A stretch of 33,770 nt of DNA from Chitinophagaceae bacterium (GTDB lineage Bacteria > Bacteroidota > Bacteroidia > Chitinophagales > Chitinophagaceae): the NCBI GenBank assembly GCA_947372235.1, contig CANBSW010000036.1, positions 1-33,770 of the forward strand. The letters run 5' to 3'. Shown here in pieces: positions 7,886-18,000 of the stretch. Numbering within the stretch: position 1 is the stretch's first letter; each line of letters opens with the position of its first letter. The notes under the pieces were generated by a model that saw only the letters and a list, made by a program, of their open reading frames with translations, ran no database searches and had not been told where the DNA came from. The position numbers and the translations under genes were made by a program.

Positions 7886-8203
7886 ATGTTGAGTGAGGAA
7901 AATGAAGCTTTTCTGGCATTCTGGTCACAAAACCGGGATGAACAAAGAACCAGCCTTCGTCCATTGATGATTGGATTGTCGGGCGGGTTTACCATCGGAA
8001 TTCTGGTTCTTATTACTTTAGAATCCGGTTGGTACGAGAGGGCTACTATGGTGGCTAATTCCAGAATGAGTTCTGTTGTATTCCTGATGGCTATTTTGAT
8101 TCTATCGGTTTTTATGGCCTTCCTGTACCGGAAATTTAAGTGGGAAATGAACGAACAGCGCTATTTGGAACTGAAGGCTCAAAAAAACAGAACAGAAAAA
8201 TAA
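7886..8203 (+). CDS. Small two-TM membrane protein of unknown function
   Basis: I do not recognise a family. The 105-residue product has a charged N-terminus (LSEENEAFLAFWSQNRDEQRTSLRP) and two hydrophobic segments at about residues 28-44 and 61-81. Its C-terminal tail is basic and coiled-coil prone (RKFKWEMNEQRYLELKAQKN). It is divergent from the YhhN set and 46 bp before the FKBP lipoprotein gene in the same direction, so the two may share a transcript. An exact -7 promoter word lies just upstream of the ATG. The Glu/Lys/Arg-rich ends look like a small cytoplasm-facing anchor, but no role can be assigned. Confidence 0.7.
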   Translation: MLSEENEAFLAFWSQNRDEQRTSLRPLMIGLSGGFTIGILVLITLESGWYERATMVANSRMSSVVFLMAILILSVFMAFLYRKFKWEMNEQRYLELKAQKNRTEK

Positions 8204-8249
8204 AGGTTCAAAGCAGCCTTAATTGCTTAACTAAAGTCTATATAAAAAA

Positions 8250-8729
8250 ATGTGCATGAAAAAAATTACCGGATTATTTTTGTTGATTGCCTCGTTTCTG
8301 CTGAATTCCTGTGGAAAAAGTGCTGATAGCAGTGGCTGTCAGCCCGCTACAGTTGCTTCTGAAAAAGCAACCATGGTTGCATATTGTACCTCAAGCAGTA
8401 TCTCTTATACCGAAGACCCTTCAGGATTATTATACCAGATCATTGACCCCGGAACCGGTGTTGCCCCAACAACAGCAAATACAATTTCCGTGGTTTATAC
8501 TGGTAAACTCTTTAATGGCACTACATTCGATGCAACGGCCAACCCTATCAGTTTGCCTTTGTCGGGTGTAATAGATGGCTGGAAGATTGGAATTCCTAAA
8601 ATTAAAAAGGGCGGCCGCATTAAATTGGTCATACCCTCAGCCCTTGCATATAGCTGTACCGGTGCCGGAACCAGTATTCCACCAAATACACCCCTGTATT
8701 TTGATGTTACTCTTACAGATGTGAAATAA
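8250..8729 (+). CDS. FKBP-type peptidyl-prolyl isomerase lipoprotein
   Basis: The protein is 159 residues from ATG 8250, or 157 from the more likely ATG 8256 (MKKITGLFLL). A signal sequence ends in a lipobox (LLNSC), predicting a lipid-anchored envelope protein. The FKBP core follows: NTISVVYTGKLFNGTTFDAT, then VIDGWKIGIPKIKKGGRIKLVIPSALAY, with a final strand YFDVTLTDVK. Such proteins speed cis-trans isomerisation at proline during folding of exported proteins. Four extra cysteines in the mature part (residues 33, 49 and in the YSCTG loop) could form disulfides. A strong terminator follows, and secDF comes next, so this is an export-related neighbourhood. Confidence 0.9.
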   Translation: MCMKKITGLFLLIASFLLNSCGKSADSSGCQPATVASEKATMVAYCTSSSISYTEDPSGLLYQIIDPGTGVAPTTANTISVVYTGKLFNGTTFDATANPISLPLSGVIDGWKIGIPKIKKGGRIKLVIPSALAYSCTGAGTSIPPNTPLYFDVTLTDVK

Positions 8730-8744
8730 ATATCATATGCCATT

Positions 8745-8781
8745 GCATAAAAAGAGGGCTTTACAGGCCCTCTTTTTATGC
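8745..8781 (+). terminator. Terminator after the FKBP gene
   Basis: A perfect 15-bp stem joins 8745-8759 to 8767-8781 around a 7-base loop. The 3' arm contains CCCTC followed by TTTTT, and the 5' arm has the complementary A-run, so the structure could terminate in either direction. It lies 15 bases after the FKBP stop. Confidence 0.85.
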
Positions 8782-8873
8782 AAAACCTATTATGCAGATA
8801 TACTCTGAAACCCCTAGTTTTTTTATTAACCACCATTCTGAAAGGCAGTTAGCGGATTTCATTCCCATTCCCC

Positions 8874-8881
8874 TATCTTTG
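8874..8881 (+). promoter_or_regulatory. -7 promoter word (TATCTTTG) of secDF
   Basis: TATCTTTG matches the Bacteroidota -7 consensus TAnnTTTG exactly. It lies 33 bases before the secDF ATG and after the FKBP terminator, as expected for an independent promoter. The -33 element is weak. Confidence 0.6.
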
Positions 8882-8914
8882 CCGCTCTAAAAAAATTTGT
8901 AAACCGTTACTAAT

Positions 8915-11900
8915 ATGCAACTGAAAGGTTTAGTGCGATTTTTTGCGATTGCTTTGATACTCATTTGTCTGTATCAATTGTCTTTTACCTGGTTTGTTAA
9001 GAACCATGAAAGTGAAATGGATAAGAAAGCCAACGCATGGCTTACCAAATTCCCTACCCCAGAGTCTAAATACCCCGGTAACAAAGAGTTACAGGCTGCG
9101 TATGCAGATAGTTTGGGCGACCTGAAAAAAGACAGGTTGAAGCGTTTGCTTGACAGTACCAAAGACACGAAACTGGCTTTTGGTCTGACAACTTACCGCA
9201 GTGCCAAGGAAAAGGAATTGATGTTGGGTCTTGACCTGCAGGGTGGTATGAGTGTTACCATGGAAGTGGGTTTGGATGGCTTGCTGAAATCATTGGCAAA
9301 CTATACCAAAGACGTTGAGTTCAATAAAGCTTTATCAAAAGCAGTTGAGATCAAAGCCAACACCAGTGCTGATCTGATCTCATTATTTCGTGATGAGTTC
9401 AAAAAAGTAAATACCTCCGGTAAATCGCTGGCATTTTTCTTTGCTTCAAGAAGTAACGGCAAAGTAAAGTTTGATGCGAGTGATGATGCAGTAGCTACTT
9501 ACCTGAAAGATCAGGCTAATATTGCTTTCAATACCACGTATAGGATCCTTCGTACAAGGATTGACCGTTTTGGGGTAGCATCTCCCAATATCAACCCTGA
9601 CCCGGCCAAAGGCTATATCAGTATTGAATTGGCGGGTGTAACAGATAAAGAAAGAGTTCGTGCCTTCTTACAAAGTACTGCTAACCTGCAATTCTTTGAA
9701 GTATATACTTTAGAAAACAAGGAATTGGTAAACGGATTAACCGCTGCTGATAAAGCCGTTGAAGATTATCTCAATGGAAACAAATCAACCGACACTACTA
9801 AAAAAGTATCAGCTGATACCTCTAAAACAGTTACTGTTGCTGCAAAATCTGATACAGGAAAAACGGCAACCGTATCTAATCTTTCTGTAAGTAAATCCAA
9901 AACCGGTGCTAAAGCTGATTCAGCAAATAAGAACCCGATCTTCCGTTTAATGCAGGTTAACCAGCCTTATGCCGGACAGGATGGCAAAGCCGTATATCCT
10001 TCTTCTATTGGTTATATTGCTTCAAAAGATACCGGAACCCTGAATGATTACCTGAGAATGGATATCATCAAGAATAAGTTTCCGGCTACCCTGGTTTTCA
10101 TGTATGGAAAAGCAGAATTGAACGATCCTAAACTGAAAGATATTCTTGTTCTGTATGCTATTAAAACACTGGATAACGGACAAGCTGAACTGGGTGGAGA
10201 AGGTATTAGTGCTGCGCAGGATTATGATGAAAGAGGCCGTATCGCCATCAAAATGAATATGGATAAAACAGGAACCGCAATCTGGGCCAAAATGACTGCC
10301 CGTAATGTTGGTAAACCTGTAGCCGTGGTGCTTGATAATTTTGTGTACTCTGCTCCAAATGTAAATGAGCCTATTACAACAGGTAATTCATCTATATCCG
10401 GATCTTATACCATTAAAGAAGCGCAGGATCTTGCTGAGATCCTGGAAAGTGGTAAACTCCCCGCTCCTGCTAAAATTATTCAGGAACAACAAGTTGGTCC
10501 AACACTGGGTAAAGAATCTATTAAAGGTGGTGCCATGTCATTCCTCATCGCCTTCATCGTGATCTTTGCTTTGATGCTTTTATATTTTAACACAGGTGGT
10601 TGGGTTGCCAATATTGCGCTGATCCTTAACCTCTTGTTTACCATTGGTATATTAAGCGCCTTAGGATTTACGCTTACCGCTCCGGGTATTGCAGGTTTGG
10701 TATTAACGGTTGGTTTGGCTGTGGATACAAACGTAATCATCTTCGAGCGTATCAAAGAAGAACTGACCAAAGGAAAGAGTTACCAGAATGCTGTTAATGA
10801 TGGTTACAAACGTTCTTTGTCGCCTGTATTGGATGCGCACGTTACCACCTTATTAACCGCGATGATCCTTGCTTACTTTGGATTGGGACCTGTACTGGGT
10901 TTTGCCACAACACAGATCATCGGTATCCTGTTGTCTTTATTCTGTGGAATCCTGGTGTCAAGATTGATCACAGACTGGTATATGAATAAGAACCGTCACT
11001 TTGAATATTTCACAGGGATTTCTAAGAAAATATTCAAACATGCTTCTTTCAAATTCATTGAATACAGAAAGTATGCGTATGGTTTATCAGTGATCATCTT
11101 CTTATTGGGTATCAGTACATTCTTCCGTACAGATGCATTTGATGAGGGTGTTGAATTTTCCGGTGGACGTAGTTATACCATTAAATTCGATAAGCCTGTA
11201 AATGAAGATCTGATCCGTGATGAACTGAAAACAGAATTTGGTGAAGCAGTGATCATAAAAACAGTGGATGTTAAGAACCAGATCAATATCACTACTTCTT
11301 ACAAGATCAAAGAAACCGGCAGCAATATCGATTCATTGGTTGAAAAGAAACTGTTTAATGGATTAAAAAATCATTTACCTGCCAATACAGCGTTCATTGA
11401 TTTTGAAAAGAATTACAAGCAAAGCTCACAAACGGTATTGCCTACCATTTCTGACGACCTGAAAACGGGTGCCAAGAAAGCGGTGATCTTCGGTATCATT
11501 GTGATCTGTCTGTATATCTTCATCCGGTTCCGCGACTGGCGTTATTCTTTGGGTACGATCTTCTCATTGTTACACGATGTGTTTGTAACCTTGATCGTAT
11601 TCAGTTTTGCACGTAAAATTGTTCCGTTCCCGTTAGAGATTGACCAACACTTTATTGCTGCGGTGTTAACGGTGATCGGTTTCTCGATGAACGATACGGT
11701 AATTGTTTATGACAGGATCCGTGAGGATAGTACTTTGATGAAAGGATCTGATAATGCAACGGTAATTAACCGTGCAATTAACGAGACCCTTAGCCGTACG
11801 ATCATGACCTCATTAACCGTATTCCTGACCATCCTGATCCTCTTTATCTTTGGTGGAGAAGTAACCCGTGGTTTTGCATTCGCAATGTTAGTGGGTGTTG

Positions 11901-11998
11901 TAACAGGTACTTACTCTTCTATCTTTGTGGCAGCACCGGTTCTGGTAGATTTTGCCAAGAGCAGACCATTGGGAAGAAAATCAGTGGATAAGAAATAA
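8915..11998 (+). CDS. secDF: Fused protein-export membrane protein SecDF
   Basis: This 1027-residue fusion carries SecD in the first about 700 residues and SecF in the rest, as is common in Bacteroidota. SecD shows LGLDLQGGMSVTMEV (about 104-118) and the TM4 motif TVGLAVDTNVIIFERIKEEL (about 600-615). SecF shows the parallel motif GFSMNDTVIVYDRIRE (about 926). SecDF uses the proton gradient to pull translocated proteins from the SecYEG channel on the periplasmic side. A Thr/Ser/Lys-rich low-complexity stretch at about residues 288-338 sits inside the first periplasmic domain. An exact -7 promoter word precedes the gene and a terminator follows. Confidence 0.97.
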   Translation: MQLKGLVRFFAIALILICLYQLSFTWFVKNHESEMDKKANAWLTKFPTPESKYPGNKELQAAYADSLGDLKKDRLKRLLDSTKDTKLAFGLTTYRSAKEKELMLGLDLQGGMSVTMEVGLDGLLKSLANYTKDVEFNKALSKAVEIKANTSADLISLFRDEFKKVNTSGKSLAFFFASRSNGKVKFDASDDAVATYLKDQANIAFNTTYRILRTRIDRFGVASPNINPDPAKGYISIELAGVTDKERVRAFLQSTANLQFFEVYTLENKELVNGLTAADKAVEDYLNGNKSTDTTKKVSADTSKTVTVAAKSDTGKTATVSNLSVSKSKTGAKADSANKNPIFRLMQVNQPYAGQDGKAVYPSSIGYIASKDTGTLNDYLRMDIIKNKFPATLVFMYGKAELNDPKLKDILVLYAIKTLDNGQAELGGEGISAAQDYDERGRIAIKMNMDKTGTAIWAKMTARNVGKPVAVVLDNFVYSAPNVNEPITTGNSSISGSYTIKEAQDLAEILESGKLPAPAKIIQEQQVGPTLGKESIKGGAMSFLIAFIVIFALMLLYFNTGGWVANIALILNLLFTIGILSALGFTLTAPGIAGLVLTVGLAVDTNVIIFERIKEELTKGKSYQNAVNDGYKRSLSPVLDAHVTTLLTAMILAYFGLGPVLGFATTQIIGILLSLFCGILVSRLITDWYMNKNRHFEYFTGISKKIFKHASFKFIEYRKYAYGLSVIIFLLGISTFFRTDAFDEGVEFSGGRSYTIKFDKPVNEDLIRDELKTEFGEAVIIKTVDVKNQINITTSYKIKETGSNIDSLVEKKLFNGLKNHLPANTAFIDFEKNYKQSSQTVLPTISDDLKTGAKKAVIFGIIVICLYIFIRFRDWRYSLGTIFSLLHDVFVTLIVFSFARKIVPFPLEIDQHFIAAVLTVIGFSMNDTVIVYDRIREDSTLMKGSDNATVINRAINETLSRTIMTSLTVFLTILILFIFGGEVTRGFAFAMLVGVVTGTYSSIFVAAPVLVDFAKSRPLGRKSVDKK

Positions 11999-12019
11999 CA
12001 AGACCAACTGTTTATAGTA

Positions 12020-12051
12020 AATCCCGAAGAGAATTCTTCGGGATTTTTTTT
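12020..12051 (+). terminator. Intrinsic terminator of secDF
   Basis: AATCCCGAAGA (12020-12030) pairs with TCTTCGGGATT (12035-12045) around a 4-base loop, followed by an eight-base T-run. It is 22 bases after the secDF stop. Confidence 0.9.
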
Positions 12052-12059
12052 GGCTGTCA

Positions 12060-12067
12060 TATCTTTA
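12060..12067 (+). promoter_or_regulatory. Possible -7 promoter word (TATCTTTA) of the metal-efflux operon
   Basis: TATCTTTA differs from TAnnTTTG only at the last base. It lies just after the secDF terminator and about 70 bases before the first gene of the efflux operon. No regulator gene or clear operator palindrome was seen nearby. Confidence 0.35.
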
Positions 12068-12136
12068 CGGAAATGGTTTAAAAATTATTTAACAAGCCCA
12101 AACAGGAAGAGGTAGTAACTTGCAGGATATTATATA

Positions 12137-12514
12137 GTGCTCACTGTAAAAAAATATATTACCCGTTTTATCACCCTTGTGGTTGCACTGCAACTGCTGA
12201 ACCTGAGTATATATGCACAGGATTTCAAGCCAATCTGTACCGAAACAGGACTATCTGAAACCAATATCACAGAGACTATTGTTGAATATGTAGCAGAGAA
12301 CCTGCTGGGGCATACCAATGCCATTCCGGAGCAATCACAGCACCATAAAGACCTTCATTTTCATAAGCATATCTCCTTTAAAGCCATTAGTTTTCCCAAT
12401 ACATTTGGAATGCCTGAAATCGAATACCCCTTTTCAGACATAGCTATTTCATTAAAGGAATCTTATTCGTATTTGTACAAACAGGAGATCACCCCCCCTC
12501 CTCCTAAAGTCTGA
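12137..12514 (+). CDS. Small exported His-rich protein heading the metal-efflux operon
   Basis: I do not recognise a named family. The 125-residue product has a signal peptide ending near IYAQ (about residue 27). The mature domain of about 98 residues has a His cluster at 59, 69, 70, 74, 76 and 78 (around QHHKDLHFHKH) and a C-terminus rich in proline (PPPPKV). One Cys is at position 34. The start is a GTG at 12137: an in-frame TAA lies at 12116 and no ATG is nearby, while CAGGA sits 9 bases upstream. It is 66 bp before the TolC-like gene, so it probably belongs to the operon. A periplasmic metal-binding or sensing role is a reasonable inference, not demonstrated. Confidence 0.7.
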   Translation: MLTVKKYITRFITLVVALQLLNLSIYAQDFKPICTETGLSETNITETIVEYVAENLLGHTNAIPEQSQHHKDLHFHKHISFKAISFPNTFGMPEIEYPFSDIAISLKESYSYLYKQEITPPPPKV

Positions 12515-12580
12515 TCCGTATTTGTTTGTTTAAACGGCGCTGCCGTATCCGACAATTTCAGTCTATCCTAAATTTTATAC

Positions 12581-13888
12581 ATGTATTTTTTAATTCTACG
12601 TACACGAAAGTGCTTGGCATTAGTGGTGTTGATGATCTGCTTATCAACGGTATTCATACACGCATCTGCTCAAACAAAGTCAATTGACACGCTACGGTTA
12701 GGTTTACCTGAACTGGAAAAACGTTTTTTAGACAGCAACCTCCTTTTACTTGCTTCACATTATAATGTTGATGCGCAGAAAGCGCTGATACAGCAGGCCA
12801 AACTCTGGGATAATCCTGTGTTGAATACTGATCAGGTGATTTCTGCCAATGGAAAGTTTTTTCCCTATGGAAAAAATCCGGATGGTTCTTACAGTGGCCA
12901 GTATTATGTACAGGTTCAGCAGCTGATTAAAACTGCAGGGAAACGTTCTAAACTGATCAATCTGGCTACAACCAATGCCAAACTGAGTGAACTTCAGTTA
13001 CAGGATGTTTTGCGAAATCTTCGTTACCAGTTACGAATAGATTATTATACCATCAATCAACAATTGGGTACAAGGTCTATTTATGAGAACCAATTGCAGC
13101 AATTGCATTTCTTATTATCAGGAATGGAATCGCAATTGAAAGCCGGAAATATTGCACAGAAAGATTATTTACGGATCCAGGCTTTATTGATCTCACTTGA
13201 ACAGGATATGACAGACCTGAACAGAGCGATAGCGGATAATGCAGCAGATCTGAAAACTTTATTACAGATGAAAGAAGACGTTTTCATCAAACCCACAGAA
13301 AATATAAATACGGCTATCAATAATTTAGTTAGTACCGATCAACTTTTTGAAACGGGCAAACAGAATAACCCAAACTATATTTTACAGCAAACACAAACCA
13401 TTTTTCAGCAACAAAACCTCAGTTACCAAAAAGCATTACGCTCACCGGATATCACACTGGGGCCAAACTTCGACCGTAATTCAAGCTTTGCACCTAATTA
13501 TATAGGATTGGGTATTTCGTTGCCGTTACCCATTCTCAATAAGAATCAGGGAAATATAAAATCGGCTGAATACAGTATCAAACAACAACAGTCGGTTACA
13601 GCCAATGCAGAAACGGAATTGAAGAATAATATCAGCAACGCGTACAATAAATTCTTACTGGTACTACAGCAAAATAATGCAGTACAACAAAAATTTTATA
13701 AAGAATATGAAGCGATGTATTCCAATATTTTGCAGAGCTACCGCCAGAAACAGATCAACCTGCTGGAGTTTCTTGATTTTTTTAATGATTATACAGCATC
13801 TCAACAAAGATTATTACAGCAAAGCCTCAATCTACAGTTAGCCAAAGAGGAATTGAATTATCATACCGGAATAGATATCCTTAAATAA
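12581..13888 (+). CDS. TolC-family outer-membrane efflux channel (CzcC/CusC-like)
   Basis: This 435-residue protein has a signal peptide ending near HASA (residue 30). Two long helical halves follow, typical of trimeric outer-membrane factors. The family-like beta-strand turn IGLGISLPLPILNKNQGNIK lies near residues 307-326, and coiled-coil segments rich in Gln and Leu surround it. The channel would connect the periplasm to the outside as the exit duct for the RND pump encoded two genes downstream. The adaptor gene begins 19 bp after its stop. It could serve other pumps too, but the tight linkage argues for a dedicated role. Confidence 0.92.
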   Translation: MYFLILRTRKCLALVVLMICLSTVFIHASAQTKSIDTLRLGLPELEKRFLDSNLLLLASHYNVDAQKALIQQAKLWDNPVLNTDQVISANGKFFPYGKNPDGSYSGQYYVQVQQLIKTAGKRSKLINLATTNAKLSELQLQDVLRNLRYQLRIDYYTINQQLGTRSIYENQLQQLHFLLSGMESQLKAGNIAQKDYLRIQALLISLEQDMTDLNRAIADNAADLKTLLQMKEDVFIKPTENINTAINNLVSTDQLFETGKQNNPNYILQQTQTIFQQQNLSYQKALRSPDITLGPNFDRNSSFAPNYIGLGISLPLPILNKNQGNIKSAEYSIKQQQSVTANAETELKNNISNAYNKFLLVLQQNNAVQQKFYKEYEAMYSNILQSYRQKQINLLEFLDFFNDYTASQQRLLQQSLNLQLAKEELNYHTGIDILK

Positions 13889-13907
13889 AATATTCAAACA
13901 AATAAAG

Positions 13908-15008
13908 ATGAAGTATACACCATTCTATATCGTTGCAATTACCGCTGGCCTGATGATCTCATGTAAAGAGCCGGAGAAAAAAGAGGAAGAAAAAAAGCCT
14001 GTTTGTATCAGTGATTCCATGCAGTCCAGGATCACGATGGATACAGCTATATTAAGCAATATTAATAACCAACTTCAGCTTTCGGGGGAGGTTGGATTTA
14101 ATGAAAATAAAGTAGTAAAAGTATTTCCATTCAGCAGTGGACAGATATTGGAAGTAAAAGTGTCTGTGGGAGATAAAGTGACTGCCGGACAGGTTTTGGC
14201 GGTTATGAAAAGTGCTGACATTGCCGGAAATTACAGTGACCTCAAGACAACCGGCTCAGATATTGCCATCACAAAAAGACAAATGGACAATGCCAAAATT
14301 TTGTACGATAAAGGCATCAGCAGTGAGAAAGAATATGAAGAAGCCAAAGAGAATTATCAAAAAGCACTTACTGCCAACCAGAAAATTAATGATGCTTTAA
14401 AGATCAATGGCGGTGGCAATACCAATGCAAATGGTGTGTATACTTTGAAAGCCCCTATCAGCGGATATATAGTAGAGAAGAAAGCAAATGCGGGAAGTTT
14501 TATTCGTCCTGACAATGCCGACAACCTCTTCACGATATCAGATCTGAAAGATGTATGGGTATGGGCCAATGTATTTGAATCAGATATTGCCAAAATACAT
14601 GAAGGATATTCTGCCTATGTAAAAACACTCGCCTATCCTGATAAATCTTTCCATGGAAAAGTTGACAAGATCAGTGAAGTGTTGAGTCCGGATAATAAAG
14701 TAATGCGGATCCGCATCAATCTTCCAAACGATGGCTTATTACTAAAGCCTGAGATGTTCACCAATGTATTGATCGAGAATACGGAACAGTTGAAAGCAGT
14801 AAGTATTCCGGCAGATGCAATGGTATTTGAAGGTGGTAAAAATTTTGTGGTTGTTTACAAAAATAAATGTGATCTGAAACTGGTAGAAGTACATGTATTA
14901 AAAACGGAGAATAACCGTTCTTATCTCAGCAGTGGTTTGAATGCGGGAGATATTATCATTTCAAAGAACCAGGTATTGTTTTACAATGCCATTCTTGAAA
15001 ATCAGTAA
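13908..15008 (+). CDS. RND efflux periplasmic adaptor lipoprotein (CzcB/CusB-like)
   Basis: At 366 residues this is the usual size of an adaptor. The signal sequence ends in the lipobox LMISC (Cys19), followed by an acidic and lysine-rich linker. The lipoyl-like barrel-sandwich segment has VKVSVGDKVTAGQVLAVMKS, and the helical hairpin spans about residues 105-165 (IAITKRQMDNAKILYDKGIS). The second half-barrel is APISGYIVEKKANAGSFI, then the beta-barrel domain begins near LKDVWVWANVFESDIAKI. It bridges the inner-membrane pump and the TolC-like channel. A short spacer of 30 bp separates it from the pump gene. No His/Met-rich metal tail is present. Confidence 0.93.
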   Translation: MKYTPFYIVAITAGLMISCKEPEKKEEEKKPVCISDSMQSRITMDTAILSNINNQLQLSGEVGFNENKVVKVFPFSSGQILEVKVSVGDKVTAGQVLAVMKSADIAGNYSDLKTTGSDIAITKRQMDNAKILYDKGISSEKEYEEAKENYQKALTANQKINDALKINGGGNTNANGVYTLKAPISGYIVEKKANAGSFIRPDNADNLFTISDLKDVWVWANVFESDIAKIHEGYSAYVKTLAYPDKSFHGKVDKISEVLSPDNKVMRIRINLPNDGLLLKPEMFTNVLIENTEQLKAVSIPADAMVFEGGKNFVVVYKNKCDLKLVEVHVLKTENNRSYLSSGLNAGDIIISKNQVLFYNAILENQ

Positions 15009-15038
15009 TCAGTTATTCAAATTTTTAATCAGTCAACC

Positions 15039-18000
15039 ATGAATAAGTTTATAAAAAATATTATCTACTTCTCACTGCGGCACCGATACCTGATCTTTTT
15101 CTTTACAGGTGTGTTGGTAGTGATTGGTGTGATCAGTTATAAGAATACCCCTATCGAAACCTTTCCTGATGTAACCAATACACAGGTGGTGATCATAGCC
15201 CAATGGCCCGGAAGAAGTGCAGAGGAAGTAGAAAAATTTGTTACCATTCCGTTGGAAACAGTATTGAATTCTGTGCAGAAAAAAGCAAATCTGAGAACTA
15301 CATCTGCATTTGGTTTGAGTTATACTCGTATCATTTTTGATGATGACGTAGATGATGCCTTTGCACGTCAGCAGGTATTAAGCCGCTTAGGTGGTGCCGA
15401 TCTTCCGGATGGCGTAAAGCCTGATGTACAGCCTCCTTACGGGCCTACCGGTGAGATCTATCGATATACCTTAAAAAGTGCAACAAGATCGATCAGAGAT
15501 CTAACAACCATTCAAAACTGGATCCTGGATCGTCAATTCAAATCCGTACCCGGTGTTGCAGATGTGAACAGTTTTGGAGGAGAAGAAAAAATATTTGAGC
15601 TGAGTGTGAACCCAAGTTTATTGAGTAAATACAATCTCAGTTCACTGGATGTATACACTGCCGTTACAAAAAGTAATGTGAATGTAGGTGGTGATGTGAT
15701 AGAAAGAAACGGGCAGTCATTTTTGGTGCGTGGTATTGGGTTGTTGAATGACATCAATGATATCAATAATATCATCATCACCAAGATCAATGGACTGCCT
15801 ATTCTGGTGAAAAATGTGGCAGAAGTAAAAGAATCCGGTAAACCAAGGTTAGGGCAGGTTGCACGTGACAAGAATACGGATGTACTCGAAGGGATTATTG
15901 TAATGAGAAAGGGTGAAAACCCTGCTGTGGTTCTGGATAATATACGAGCCAAAATAAAAGATTTAAATGAGAATGTATTACCGCGTGATACAAAAATTGA
16001 TACCTTTTACGACCGTACCAATCTAATGGATTATTGTACGGAAACCGTTATCCATAACCTGATTGAAGGAATTGTACTTGTAACAGCCATCGTGTTATTA
16101 TTTATGGCCGATTGGCGTACAACGGTAATCGTTAGTATCATTATCCCGCTCTCTTTATTGTTTGCTTTTATGTGTATGCGCATCAAAGGGATGAGTGCCA
16201 ATTTGCTGAGTATGGGGGCAGTGGATTTTGGAATTATTATTGACGGTGCCGTAGTGATGGTAGAAGGATTGTTTGTTGCGTTGGATAAAAAAGCCCGTGA
16301 AGTAGGAATGGAAAAATTCAACAAACTGGCCAAACTGGGGATGTTTAAAAATGTAGGAAGTGAAATGGGAAAAGCCATCTTCTTTTCCAAACTCATTATC
16401 ATTACCTGTTTAATTCCAATATTCGCATTTCAGAAAGTGGAAGGAAAAATGTTCTCGCCATTAGCCTATACATTGGGATTTGCTTTGTTAGGTGCTTTAT
16501 TGTTTACACTTACATTGGTTCCAGCTTTATCAAGTATTCTGTTAAGAAAAAATGTTAGAGAGAAACACAATCCGATCGTGATCTTTTTTGAATCGATTGT
16601 TTCAAGATCCTATAAAGCGGTAATGCGAGCACCAAAATTAAGTTTGATGATCGCACTGATTGCTATGGGGCTTACTTTCTTCTCTGCAAAGCTATTAGGT
16701 ACAGAGTTCTTGCCGCAATTGGATGAAGGTGCTTTATGGGTAGAGAGTGAATTACCGATGAGTGTATCGCTGAACGAAGCCAATTTTATAGGTAATACAA
16801 TGATCGATATACTGCAACGTTTTCCTGAAGTAAAACAAACACTATCGCAGGTAGGCAGAACCAATGACGGTACTGACCCGAAAGGGTTTTTCAATGTGCA
16901 AATTCAGGTAGATCTGAAGCCTAAGAGTCAATGGCGAAAAGGGTTAACACATGAAAAACTGATCGATGAAATGGATGCGCAGTTAACCAAATTACCGGGC
17001 ATTGTATTAAACTATTCGCAACCCATATTGGATAATGTGGAAGAAGCAGTTGCCGGTGTGAATGCTGCATTGGCTGTTAAAATATTTGGCAATGATTTTA
17101 ATACACTTGATTCTCTAGCCAAAGCAACGCTGCGTCAATTAAAAACCGTTAGAGGAATCGAAGACTTAGGTATCCTGCGAAATCTTGGTCAGCCCGAATT
17201 CAGGATCGAATTGGATCAAACCAAAATGGCTTTATATGGAGTGAATATTGCAGATGCAGAATCAGTAATTGAAATGGCCATTGGAGGAAAAGCTGCCACT
17301 ACCCTATATGATGGGGAAAAACGTTTTGATGTAAGGATCCGTTATCAGAAAGAATCGCGCGATAACCAAAAGAAAATCGAGAATCTGATGGTACCCGCCA
17401 GTGATGGGGCAAAGATTCCATTAAAGGAGATCTGTAATTTCAAATCAAATACAGGCCCGGCCTTTATTTACCGGGATAATAACCAACGTTATATAGCAGT
17501 TAAATTCTCCATCCGGGAAAGAGACCTTGGAAGCACGATTGCAGAAGCGCAGCAAAAAGTGAATGCAAATGTGAAATTCCCGAAAAATTATTCTACTACC
17601 TGGAATGGTGAATTTGAGAACCAGATCAGAGCTTCTAAGACATTAGCGAATGTGGTTCCTATTTGTTTACTGGTCATTTTCATTATTCTCTTTATCACTT
17701 TTGGAAATGTGAAAGATGCGATGCTGACCATCCTCAATGTGCCATTTGCATTGATTGGTGGAATATTGGCATTACACATTACAGGAATCAACTTCAGTAT
17801 CAGTGCTGGTATTGGCTTTATTGCCTTATTCGGAGTATGTATACAAAATGGTGTGATCCTGATCAGTGTATTCAGAAAAAATCTGGATATGAAAATGAGT
17901 CTGGAAGATGCGGTTTACCAAGGTGTGATCTCTCGTGTAAGACCTGTGGTAATGACGGCCCTGATGGCTGCCATCGGTTTATTACCGGCGGCTATAAGTA

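Noticed and set aside
15533..16894. Antisense frames opposite the CzcA-type pump
   Set aside because: Reverse-strand shadows of a certain gene, rich in Ser/Ile/Thr as expected for antisense of membrane segments.
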